Positions 1 to 5,069 are shown, counted from the stretch's first letter. The stretch is 5,310 bases of DNA from Methanosarcinaceae archaeon (GCA_016926455.1 JAFGOO010000176.1:1-5310), one strand, 5' to 3'. Notes: generated by a model from the sequence alone, not told the origin. Made by a program: numbers and translations.

Positions 1-718
1 CAGTAATTTCCCAGTGTTCAATTCCAGTCAGGTTGACGTATTCAGCACCTGATGTTTTGTTTTCTATAACACCGTACATGAGATGCCGTACAATTTCACT
101 GTCATTATACCGCACAATTACACGATAGACGTTCTCCAGTGTCGGAAACATCACTATAGAATGCGGGTTTACAGTGTTGTTATACTGAACAATCTCGATT
201 ATCCCAGGGTCTGGCATGGTGTAGATGGCTGGTAATGGAACAGAATCTACAAAGATCCCGGTATCAGTGAAATAATCTTTATCAATCCAATGGAATGTTT
301 GACCTAATGCAGATGTACCGGTTCGCATAGTAGAATGATGCCAATCAAGCTTTGCAGTTACTGTTACCACAACATCTGTATCAGTCTGGTTAATTTCTAC
401 AGTAGATGTCAGTAGATCTACATTATCATTAAATCTCATTGACCCCGGACTGACATCATAATTGAAAACTGGAACTGGCGTTCCGTTCACATATTCAGTC
501 CCATTCAACACAGTGGTGTTTTCAAACCCAATAATATCAACCCACCCAATCATCCTACCGGTATTTATGGGTTCTACTGTGGACGTGCCATTTGATGATA
601 TGTTTGACCAGTTGCCATCAAAATATCTCTGGTCAAGCACAGCAAACATACCGTCATAGGCAGACACAGGAGACATAAACATTGTAATAAACAGGATGAA
701 GCACAAATACAGTCTCAT
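1..718 (-). CDS. Secreted, sequon-rich surface protein, partial (C-terminus beyond left edge)
   Basis: I read an uninterrupted minus-strand frame of 239 residues from ATG at 718 to the window edge. It begins MRLYLCFILFITMFMSPVSA, a good Sec signal peptide (hydrophobic stretch about residues 3-18, cleavage likely after A20). The exported part is polar and beta-rich in appearance, with about eleven N-X-S/T sequons (for example N36, N43, N72, N79, N110, N205, N229), the density expected of a glycosylated archaeal surface protein. No catalytic motif or named domain is recognisable. The start lies 7 bases after the stop of the upstream gene (726-1079), so the two are probably cotranscribed; no Shine-Dalgarno sequence is visible, and coupling to the upstream stop may drive initiation. 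Since its partner looks like a VirB2-type pilin, it may be an external component of the same surface structure, but that is inference. The frame and secretion are fairly sure; the function is unknown. Confidence 0.75.
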   Translation of the reverse strand, partial: MRLYLCFILFITMFMSPVSAYDGMFAVLDQRYFDGNWSNISSNGTSTVEPINTGRMIGWVDIIGFENTTVLNGTEYVNGTPVPVFNYDVSPGSMRFNDNVDLLTSTVEINQTDTDVVVTVTAKLDWHHSTMRTGTSALGQTFHWIDKDYFTDTGIFVDSVPLPAIYTMPDPGIIEIVQYNNTVNPHSIVMFPTLENVYRVIVRYNDSEIVRHLMYGVIENKTSGAEYVNLTGIEHWEIT

Positions 719-725
719 TACATCA

Positions 726-1079
726 TTATGATAACAGGAAGTTATTGACAACGTACAGGAAGAGCAACATCGAGATTGCTACAAGAGAAACAATCACAAC
801 AACAAATACAACACCCTGCATACCTTGCTGTCTCATAGTTGCGCTTTTTATGGCCGCACCTGTCTGTGCAGCTGAACCACTGAGTACCAGACCCATGAAT
901 GATACGACCAAAAATGAACCTATACACAACCCGACAATCCATTTAACAGGATCTTCTACTGGTTCAATAGCGTTCACCGGGTCTCCAGCTATATCCTCAA
1001 TGGAAAAGCTGGCAGCACATGCTGGCATTATATTCAGTATCGATACAAAAAATATTAATAATAATATTCCATATTTCAT
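726..1079 (-). CDS. Small two-helix membrane protein with signal peptide, VirB2/TrbC-like architecture
   Basis: This 117-residue protein has a signal peptide (residues 1-22, ending MPACAA), a short acidic/proline linker (23-45), a first membrane helix (about 46-69), an 18-residue polar loop rich in A, Q, K and R (about 70-87) and a second, strongly hydrophobic helix (88-115), ending almost immediately. A cleaved leader plus two helices joined by a short basic loop in about 100-120 residues is the architecture of VirB2/TrbC conjugative pilins. I see no diagnostic sequence signature, so the match is of shape only; a holin-like or other small membrane protein is the alternative. It is first in an operon with the secreted protein at 1-718. 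A TATA box ends 24 bases before its ATG, implying a leaderless or nearly leaderless transcript. The frame on the opposite strand over the same stretch lacks these organised features and is taken as a shadow. Confidence 0.75.
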   Translation of the reverse strand: MKYGILLLIFFVSILNIMPACAASFSIEDIAGDPVNAIEPVEDPVKWIVGLCIGSFLVVSFMGLVLSGSAAQTGAAIKSATMRQQGMQGVVFVVVIVSLVAISMLLFLYVVNNFLLS

Positions 1080-1094
1080 AAATAATTAAAGCTG

Positions 1095-1106
1095 TATACA
1101 TGTATA
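1095..1106. promoter_or_regulatory. Perfect 12-bp palindrome in divergent promoter region, operator candidate
   Basis: TATACATGTATA is its own reverse complement. It lies in the 82-base gap between the minus-strand pilin-like operon and the plus-strand AbrB-like gene, and its right part overlaps the TATA box of the former. A dimeric regulator bound here would block TBP access. The neighbouring small AbrB-like protein is an obvious candidate ligand, by proximity only. AT-rich DNA makes short palindromes fairly common, which lowers confidence. Confidence 0.4.
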
Positions 1107-1110
1107 TAAA
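1103..1110 (-). promoter_or_regulatory. TATA box of the pilin-like/secreted-protein operon
   Basis: Read on the minus strand this is TTTATATA, a near-consensus archaeal TATA element. Its centre is about 27 bases upstream of the ATG at 1079, so transcription would start at or within a few bases of the start codon. It overlaps the 12-bp palindrome at 1095-1106. The whole intergenic region is AT-rich, so the assignment rests on spacing as much as on sequence. Confidence 0.5.
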
Positions 1111-1161
1111 TTTATTCTAGATACATAAAATTAATAAAGCAATAAAATAATATTAAAAAAT

Positions 1162-1347
1162 ATGGAACAAGATAAAAATTCTGATTATGTGCTAAAAGCC
1201 GCTTGCAGAATGCATGCCGGTGCGAATGGTGGTGCTACCATCTACCTCAAATCTGAGATTGCAGAACCAATATTAAAAGTATTCCCGATAAAGAAGGATC
1301 TCCTTGTTGAGTTTGATGGCGAAAAAATAACCATATCAAAATTATGA
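1162..1347 (+). CDS. 61-residue protein resembling an AbrB/MazE-type swapped-hairpin domain
   Basis: This short protein has a polar N-terminal lead (residues 1-20), then NGGATIYLKSEIAEPILKVF (23-41) and the ending DLLVEFDGEKITISKL (46-61). The order short beta strand, 'IYL' plus helix, then two strands around a DG turn ending in I-x-K, is the pattern of archaeal AbrB/SpoVT-type DNA-binding domains (compare the usual ending 'VEVEIEDGKIVIRKL'). It lacks the clean G-x-I-T-I-P-K core, so the family call is tentative. The frame is supported by its fit with the next gene: the final TTATGA overlaps the start of the lipoprotein by 4 bases, suggesting translational coupling. The ATG at 1162 follows an A/T-only leader without Shine-Dalgarno; TATA-like DNA such as TTAATAAAG at 1131-1139 would give a nearly leaderless mRNA. 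It may act as an autoregulator or as an antitoxin-like partner. No function is established. Confidence 0.65.
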   Translation: MEQDKNSDYVLKAACRMHAGANGGATIYLKSEIAEPILKVFPIKKDLLVEFDGEKITISKL

Positions 1348-1628
1348 TCGTAAGAACAATTATTATAGCTATTTTTGTAACCCTTTGTTTAGTGACTAGT
1401 GGATGTATCTTGCACGAAACCGAAGAACAGTACCAGCTTGATGACGCCGTTCTGACGCTATATCCAGATGGTACGTACTACGTTGATCAGGAAGATCCTG
1501 GCAGCGGTTCATATGTACACAGAGATGGACGTATAGAGCTTGAAATTCCATTCGGTGTTTTTGTACTGAATGAGTTGGAGAATGGCAATCTAGTAGATTC
1601 TGAAGGTGATGTATGGGTTAAGTTATGA
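1344..1628 (+). CDS. Small lipoprotein with C-terminal 'Y..DGRIELEIPFG...GNLVDSEGDVWVKL' domain
   Basis: This 94-residue protein starts with MIVRTIIIAIFVTLCLVTSG followed by Cys21. The hydrophobic h-region and the TSGC lipobox point to export and lipid anchoring on the outer face of the membrane. The mature part (22-94) is small and beta-rich: 'LTLYPDGTYYVDQ' (37-49), 'GSYVHRDGRIELEIPFGVFV' (55-74) and 'NGNLVDSEGDVWVKL' (80-94). In my knowledge, small methanogen lipoproteins often carry this layout (a strand ending in 'DGTY', a middle strand, a terminal 'DG..W.K'). The role is unknown. The ATG overlaps the upstream AbrB-like gene by 4 bases, so the two form one operon. A truncated paralogue of residues 45-94 lies at 3251-3403. 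The start choice is well supported, because only this ATG gives the complete signal sequence. Confidence 0.8.
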   Translation: MIVRTIIIAIFVTLCLVTSGCILHETEEQYQLDDAVLTLYPDGTYYVDQEDPGSGSYVHRDGRIELEIPFGVFVLNELENGNLVDSEGDVWVKL

Positions 1629-1705
1629 TTTATTTTATGTAGAGATTGGCAATGATGCAATTTCTTCACGTCAATCCAACATTATTTTGAATAATTATGA
1701 ATTTC
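1476..1705 (+). repeat. Long direct duplication, copy 1 (lipoprotein 3' half and downstream DNA)
   Basis: Bases 1476-1628 align without gaps to 3251-3403. Similarity continues past both stop codons (shared TTATTTTATGTAGA and, further on, TCTTCACG) with small indels to about 1705. The shared 3' flank shows that a genomic segment, not just a coding domain, was duplicated. Confidence 0.7.
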
Positions 1706-1756
1706 TTCATTTCTTTTGCAGAAATGGTTATAGATATCAAAAATGGTTCACCATAT

Positions 1757-1784
1757 GACAATGTTTTTCAATTGATTGTCTTTT
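1757..1784 (+). terminator. Hairpin plus T-run, possible terminator of the lipoprotein transcript
   Basis: GACAAT (1757-1762) pairs with ATTGTC (1775-1780) across a 12-base loop and is followed directly by TTTT. It lies about 130 bases after the lipoprotein stop, in the convergent gap before hepT. The stem is short and AT-rich. Archaeal termination relies chiefly on T-tracts, so this is only a candidate. The rest of 1629-1827 shows no gene; its first ~75 bases are homologous to the sequence after the truncated copy at 3403. Confidence 0.25.
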
Positions 1785-1827
1785 CTAAATCACAATAGAC
1801 AGTATCTGAAGAAACTAGAGGGTCTTA

Positions 1828-2181
1828 TTAAAAATCATCAACCTTTTTCAACTCAGCCTGTAGTATCTCAAGTCTTATTTTGAGATTAGGTAATTCGTTT
1901 CCAAGAGTATCCCACACAAGATTGTAATCTACAATAAAATAAGCATGAATCAGTCGATCTCTCATACCTGCGATCTTGCTCCACGGTATATCTGGTGCAA
2001 GTGCCTTCACACTATCAGGCATAGCCTTGGCAGCCTCGCCAATTATCTCGAATTGCCGCACCACTGCACTTTTAGTCTTCTCATCTATCAGGAAATCTTC
2101 CTTTTCCATACCCCCCGTGAAATCCTCTATAGATCCTACAGCAGTGAGCATTTCTGATATATATAGTGACGCAGATCTCAT
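1828..2181 (-). CDS. hepT: HepT-like HEPN-domain toxin (DUF86 family)
   Basis: This 117-residue, mostly helical protein carries the HEPN RNase motif R-x4-H-x-Y as R74-DRLI-H79-A-Y81, in 'AGMRDRLIHAYFIVDYNLVW'. It also has the typical preceding helix 'VRQFEIIGEAAKAMPDSVKA' (41-60), the conserved 'IPWSKIAGMRD' and the C-terminal helix of DUF86/HepT proteins. Length is normal for the family. Members dimerise and cleave RNA (tRNA or mRNA) in the cytoplasm; the partner MntA neutralises them by AMPylating a tyrosine near the motif. Here the MNT gene lies immediately upstream and overlaps by 4 bases (ATGA), the classic order for this module. Arg and His of the active site and the Tyr are all present, so the toxin looks intact. 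Residues 1-30 are a little variable but the ATG at 2181 fits the overlap. Identification is firm; the RNA target is not known. Confidence 0.93.
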   Translation of the reverse strand: MRSASLYISEMLTAVGSIEDFTGGMEKEDFLIDEKTKSAVVRQFEIIGEAAKAMPDSVKALAPDIPWSKIAGMRDRLIHAYFIVDYNLVWDTLGNELPNLKIRLEILQAELKKVDDF

Positions 2182-2507
2182 AACGCCACCAACTCCCTCA
2201 ATACTTCATTTTTCATCATTGGATGCAAGGCTCGCATAGAAACAACATCCACAGGTAATCCAAACATTTTTTCAAAGTAATCATCAAGTCCCACAAGGTC
2301 AAAAAGAGTTGCACCATCATCAAAATTTACAAGCACATCTATATCACTACCAACTTTATCTTCGCCCCTTGCATAAGAACCGAATATACCAACTATCTCA
2401 GCTCTAAACATCTGTCTGATCTCATCCTTGTGTTCTTTAATCAGGAACTTGATATCGCCCATTTTTATGCGATTATATTCTACTTCATCCATCGATAAAC
2501 TCTCCAT
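2178..2507 (-). CDS. mntA: MntA-like minimal nucleotidyltransferase antitoxin
   Basis: This 109-residue protein has the nucleotidyltransferase signature 'GIFGSYARGEDKVGSDIDVLV' (about 40-60): G43-S44 and the metal-binding pair D55 and D57, with a candidate third acidic residue at D87 in 'GLPVDVVSMR'. It is a single-domain MNT protein of the usual ~100-residue size. Known members transfer AMP groups from ATP to a tyrosine of HepT and so act as antitoxin. All catalytic residues are present. ATG at 2507 is immediately preceded by an in-frame TAA, so the start cannot lie further upstream; ATGs at 2492 (residue 6) and 2462 (residue 16) are alternatives, and the last would still leave the catalytic core complete. 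GAGGTGAG, a good anti-SD match, lies 15 bases before the first ATG, which is too far for normal use. Translationally coupled to hepT. Confidence 0.93.
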   Translation of the reverse strand: MESLSMDEVEYNRIKMGDIKFLIKEHKDEIRQMFRAEIVGIFGSYARGEDKVGSDIDVLVNFDDGATLFDLVGLDDYFEKMFGLPVDVVSMRALHPMMKNEVLRELVAL

Positions 2508-2513
2508 TTATAC

Positions 2514-2583
2514 AGGTGACTACTCACCTCACTTAAGTGATAGGTATCTATCGAAATTCTGAAAAGATTGCAATCACAATCTT
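2514..2583 (-). promoter_or_regulatory. Cluster of four inverted repeats in the mntA-hepT leader/promoter
   Basis: Within 70 bases upstream of mntA are four perfect inverted repeats: AGGTGA-ctac-TCACCT (2514-2529), TCACTTAAGTGA (2529-2540), GATAG-gtat-CTATC (2539-2552) and AAGATTG-N6-CAATCTT (2564-2583), the last enclosing the palindrome GATTGCAATC. The first two share the half-site ARGTGA, giving four half-sites in 27 bases. The nearest repeat also contains the Shine-Dalgarno-like GAGGTGA read on the mRNA strand, which would be buried in the hairpin. The arrangement fits autoregulation by the toxin-antitoxin complex, an unrelated repressor, or mRNA-level control. It does not prove any of these. 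Confidence 0.55.
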
Positions 2584-2592
2584 AAATATATA
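2581..2592 (-). promoter_or_regulatory. TATA box of the mntA-hepT operon
   Basis: On the minus strand the sequence reads TATATATTTAAG, a strong archaeal TATA element. A start about 25 bases downstream would fall near 2555-2562, giving a leader of roughly 50 bases that carries the three proximal inverted repeats. The distal repeat (2564-2583) lies between TATA box and start site and touches the TATA box. Confidence 0.55.
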
Positions 2593-2753
2593 TTACATCC
2601 GTACAATTGTTAATGTTTCTGAGGAAACTGACGGCCGTATCCATCATTTCATATTTGCATTTCTGCATTCGTCCTCTGCTTTTTTGCTATTATCCTCTTC
2701 AAAGTACTCTGTTCAGACAAACCTATACTATCATTTAACTTAGTTATTATGGT
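2584..2753. other. Gene-free gap upstream of mntA promoter
   Basis: I found no convincing gene here. Short open frames exist on both strands but have no family resemblance and no suitable start context. The only structure is a weak GTTTC-TGAG-GAAAC hairpin at 2615-2628. Confidence 0.4.
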
Positions 2754-2927
2754 TTATTTATAGCTTAGTAAACTACAACACATAAATAGACTGGCTTCCT
2801 GCTTCAATGAACTCCCTTCAGGTTCTTCACATGCTTTAAATCTGGAAGTACCTTCCCTACTGCGCTCCATTCCTAACTCAGACGGCTTTACATGTACTGA
2901 TATAGAATCATATTCATACGTGATCTG
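2754..2927 (-). pseudogene. C-terminal remnant of a TnpB-like (IS200/IS605-type) protein
   Basis: The minus strand is open for 57 codons between two stops, without a plausible start: only the tail of a gene is left. The peptide reads 'VHVKPSELGMERSREGTSRF' and, near the end, 'EGSSLKQEASLF'. From memory, tails ending in a Lys-Gln-Glu-Ala block after a low-complexity, Ser/Gly/Glu-rich linker are characteristic of archaeal and bacterial TnpB/OrfB proteins. None of the catalytic RuvC or zinc-finger part is present, so the remnant is dead. A hairpin (2758-2778) overlaps its stop end. The neighbouring DNA on the left leads straight into the mntA promoter, while on the right the homology stops at a TAA at 2928-2930. 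The family call depends on the tail motif only; an unrelated hypothetical peptide is possible. Confidence 0.45.
2758..2778 (-). other. Strand-specific hairpin at the end of the TnpB-like remnant
   Basis: Read on the minus strand, TTGTAGTTT-ACT-AAGCTATAA folds into a 9-bp stem with two G-T pairs and a 3-base loop. On the plus strand the same two positions become A-C mismatches, so the fold is favoured only in minus-strand RNA or single-stranded DNA. IS200/IS605 elements carry subterminal single-strand hairpins, and the omega-RNA 3' end maps to the end of tnpB, so the position is suggestive. Confidence 0.35.
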
Positions 2928-3064
2928 TTAAGCCCATCATTCACCTCTAAATCAATGTATAACACAAGCTCCCGTCACTCCAACCATCACTATCAACAGA
3001 TCTTCAAGGATAACAACAACCGGAACACATTTCACCTAATTGAAGTAGCTAACCTTCGTGATGT

Positions 3065-3255
3065 TCAGATCGAAGACGTCAACAATATGCCAACAAAATC
3101 CTGTCTTGCAAAGATGAAAGTCCCAGTTACTTCACTTTTCATCAGCAACTGAATGATTTCTGGCAGCGTATTCTTAATTTCCTGTATCTGATCAAGCGCT
3201 TCATGGTCAAGGACAAGCGAACATTGACTGCAGAACTTGTCCGTTGCATTTACTA
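3065..3255 (-). pseudogene. C-terminal remnant of an archaeal integrase (tyrosine recombinase)
   Basis: On the minus strand, from about 3250 downward, the frame reads 'ATDKFCSQCSLVLDHEALDQ' and then 'IQEIKNTLPEIIQLLMKSE'. A C-x2-C half knuckle followed by 'L-x-LD..A..' and an amphipathic helix is, from memory, the usual ending of many archaeal XerD/SSV-type integrases, which close with a small zinc-ribbon such as 'FC..CG..LD'. The catalytic R-H-R-Y portion is absent. Upstream the frame passes directly into antisense of the lipoprotein-like fragment, so the junction is at about 3248-3253; downstream of about 3130 ('MKSE') the peptide loses any resemblance to the family and stops at 3065-3067. 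It is a truncated relic, and it supports past integration of a mobile element. Recognition comes from the motif alone. Confidence 0.5.
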
Positions 3256-3403
3256 CGTTAATCAGGACAAGCCAAGCAGTGGATTGTATGTACGTAGAGA
3301 TGGACGTATAGAACTCGAAATTCCATTCGGTGTCTTTGTAATGCACGAAATGGATAATGGCAATCTGGTAGATTCTGACGGAGATATATGGGTTAGGGTA
3401 TGA
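3251..3403 (+). pseudogene. 5'-truncated paralogue of the small lipoprotein
   Basis: Codons from 3251 to the TGA at 3403 correspond gap-free to residues 45-94 of the lipoprotein at 1344-1628 (constant offset 1775). 36 of 50 residues are identical, including the block RIELEIPFGVFV and GNLVDS. Most changes are conservative (D/E, K/R, V/I, L/M), suggesting the copy evolved under protein-level selection before it lost its front. The signal sequence and lipobox Cys are gone; upstream DNA is antisense to the integrase remnant. A frame does continue upstream to an ATG at 3203, but its first ~16 codons are merely antisense to the integrase tail, so a functional 66-residue product is unlikely, though not excluded. 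Confidence 0.75.
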
Positions 3404-3485
3404 CTTATTTTATGTAGATATTTTCTATTACTAATGATACTGTCTCTTCACGAGAACCGATAATATTTTTAATGATTCTGCATTT
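3251..3485 (+). repeat. Long direct duplication, copy 2 (truncated)
   Basis: Partner of the segment beginning at 1476. The left boundary is abrupt, at about 3250, where the integrase remnant begins. The right boundary is gradual and fades near 3485 in AT-rich DNA. The duplication lies in direct orientation, with the mntA-hepT operon between the copies. Confidence 0.65.
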
Positions 3486-3641
3486 TTAGATTTTTCTGCC
3501 GACTATTTTGTGGACATTCAAATATTGTGTTTGGCAATAACACCTAGTTTTTCCAATTAGAATTCGGTATTCATCAACACTCCTAACATATCAATTTCAT
3601 AAAGGCGAAATAGAGCAATAATAAATAGCGAAGAAAAAAAG
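3486..3641. other. AT-rich gene-free gap
   Basis: No gene is supported here. A small GTGTT/AACAC inverted repeat at 3527-3543 is the only structure found. The gap ends in a run of A (3634-3640) just before the 17-base repeat. Confidence 0.4.
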
Positions 3642-3658
3642 GGCTCTGTAGAAATCCT
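3642..3658 (+). repeat. 17-base direct repeat, left copy (possible IS end)
   Basis: GGCTCTGTAGAAATCCT matches 5126-5142 at 16 of 17 positions, in the same orientation. It lies about 92 bases beyond the propeller gene's stop. A GGCTCTGT start is reminiscent of insertion-sequence terminal repeats, but I cannot name the element. Confidence 0.6.
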
Positions 3659-3693
3659 TTATTATCAGGCAAGGTTAATAGTTTTTAATTATT

Positions 3694-3774
3694 ATGGATA
3701 TGTTGCATGCTATTGATCAATTGCAATCAGTTCGAGATGAAATTTTTACTTATCTGCGCTTTCTCCACATATAG
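3694..3774 (+). pseudogene. 26-codon fragment following the repeat, possible transposase N-terminus
   Basis: Thirty-five bases after the left repeat copy an ATG opens MDMLHAIDQLQSVRDEIFTY followed by LRFLHI and a stop. The helical, charged peptide placed just inside a putative IS end is what the first codons of a transposase would look like. From about 3750 it runs antisense through the end of the propeller gene, so the real homologous part probably ends near there. I do not recognise the family. The alternative is a chance frame in the 3' flank of the propeller gene. Confidence 0.25.
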
Positions 3775-5069
3775 ACCAGGATTAAGATAGTAAGAATTAA
3801 TATAAGCGGTAACGCAAATAGTTTTAACAGAGCGAGAATAGTTATAATAATTACAAAGAATAAAAAGGAAACAGCGTTCATTAAACGGGACATTTCCATT
3901 GTCTTGAAATTCGTTTTATCAGCATTGTTGTATCCATCGGGGTCGGTCTTGATAAGCAGTGCGTCTTCTCCGCCACCACCGTACGAATTGGTAACACCGG
4001 TTAATATATAGCCACCGTCATTGGTCTGCCGGACGGAAAAACCTCGATCTTCCCCGTCACCGCCAAACATACGATCCCATTCCTTATTGCCCTCTGAATC
4101 GGTTTTGATAAGGACCATGCTACAGGGAACCCACCCATCGCCTCCACCGTAACCGGTTATGATATAACCCCCATCGGAGGTCTGTCGGACGGAATTCCCT
4201 CGCCCGGAACCGGCTAATTTCCTGCTCCATTCCTCATTACCTTCAGAATCGGTCTTGGTAAGTTGAATATCATAACCGCTCCCGGCTATGATGTAACCCC
4301 CATCCATTGTCTGCCTGGCATCTCCCCCTTCTATTTCCTTAATCCATTCCTCATTCCCTTTAGAATCGGTTTTTACAAGCCAGTCTCCCCCGATAATATA
4401 ACCACCATCAGTGGTCTGTTCGACGGAACGCCCGCCTTCATGCCCTGAACCGCCAAATACCTTATCCCATTCCCTGATGCCGGATGAATCGGTTTTAATG
4501 AGCCAGATATTTTCCCCGCCCGCACCGTAGGAATATGTGGAACCAGCAACAATATACCCGCCATCGGAAGTCTGCTCAACGGAATAACCGAAATCGTCGT
4601 CTTCCCCTCCAAATGTGGTATTCCACTCCATATTGCCAGCGCTGTCGGTCTTAATAAGCCAGACGTCACGCTCATCTCCCGTATAAGTACCTGTTATGAT
4701 GTAACCGCCATCGGAAGTCTGCCGGACAGATCGGCCGGTGTCATCGTAACTGGCATCAAAAACCTTCATCCACTCAAAAGTGCCGTTTGCAGTTGTTTTA
4801 ATCAGGCAGGCACCTTCCACTAAATGATGTTCCCCTCCTGCTTCCCAGTATCTGTGGTAGTAGCCGGTTACTACATAACCTCCATCAGAGGTTTGCTCAA
4901 CACAATATCCTCCTACGCTGTCATCGTACTCACCGAAAAGAACGTTTTCCCATCTCGCTTCCTGTGGCTCTCCGGCTGCTCCACTGGCAGCAATCACCGA
5001 CAACAAGAAAATGATAAATACAGCCGCACAGAATTTCCCTGCTGTGAACGACGTTGCTTTTTTACACAT
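3750..5069 (-). CDS. Membrane-anchored seven-bladed beta-propeller surface protein
   Basis: This 439-residue protein has a signal sequence (hydrophobic core about 13-32), seven repeats, and a C-terminal membrane segment (about 399-434) ending in the cytoplasmic anchor WRKRR. The repeat is Q-T-x-DGGY-(I/V)-(I/V)-x-G, a variable loop, L-I-K-T-D-x-x-G-N-x-E-W, then FGG-x-x-x-D-x-G-x-S-V; DGGY motifs begin near residues 59, 117, 166, 218, 253, 296 and 348. W40-FGEYDDSVGG at the N-terminus supplies the strand missing from repeat 7, i.e. a 'velcro' closure, which predicts a closed seven-bladed propeller outside the cell. Repeats 4 and 5 are short (35 and 43 residues against 49-58). Such proteins are common in methanogen and ANME surfaces and probably bind ligands or partners; no enzyme motif is seen. 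AAGGGATC lies just before the ATG as a ribosome-binding site. It appears to be a single-gene transcript, higher in GC than its flanks. Confidence 0.92.
   Translation of the reverse strand: MCKKATSFTAGKFCAAVFIIFLLSVIAASGAAGEPQEARWENVLFGEYDDSVGGYCVEQTSDGGYVVTGYYHRYWEAGGEHHLVEGACLIKTTANGTFEWMKVFDASYDDTGRSVRQTSDGGYIITGTYTGDERDVWLIKTDSAGNMEWNTTFGGEDDDFGYSVEQTSDGGYIVAGSTYSYGAGGENIWLIKTDSSGIREWDKVFGGSGHEGGRSVEQTTDGGYIIGGDWLVKTDSKGNEEWIKEIEGGDARQTMDGGYIIAGSGYDIQLTKTDSEGNEEWSRKLAGSGRGNSVRQTSDGGYIITGYGGGDGWVPCSMVLIKTDSEGNKEWDRMFGGDGEDRGFSVRQTNDGGYILTGVTNSYGGGGEDALLIKTDPDGYNNADKTNFKTMEMSRLMNAVSFLFFVIIITILALLKLFALPLILILTILILVYMWRKRR

Noticed and set aside
745..1089. Plus-strand frame of 114 codons opposite the pilin-like gene
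   Set aside because: It lacks an organised signal peptide or helices, whereas the minus strand shows a complete signal peptide and two membrane helices with a TATA box at the right distance.
1945..2239. Plus-strand frames opposite hepT and mntA
   Set aside because: The opposite strand encodes clear HEPN and nucleotidyltransferase motifs with an ATGA overlap; these are shadows.
2537..2743. 68-codon plus-strand frame upstream of mntA
   Set aside because: It begins inside the inverted-repeat promoter region, has no domain pattern and no start signal.
2940..3060. Minus-strand hydrophobic peptide (VPVVVILEDLLIVMVGVTGA), faintly like an archaeal pilin N-terminus
   Set aside because: Closed by stops on both sides, no start codon or prepilin cleavage site, and an acidic pair in the hydrophobic stretch. 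Too weak to call.
2955..3152. 65-codon plus-strand frame over the scar
   Set aside because: Low-complexity (N, H, S, T rich), no family resemblance, and its end is antisense to the integrase-like tail.
4373..4675. Second minus-strand frame and plus-strand frames within the propeller gene
   Set aside because: Out-of-frame products of the repetitive, GC-richer propeller sequence.
3750..5069. Considered a CRISPR-like or satellite repeat because of the periodic DGGY-coding units
   Set aside because: The repeats are protein-level, unequal in length (35-58 codons) and diverged at DNA level, as in a propeller.
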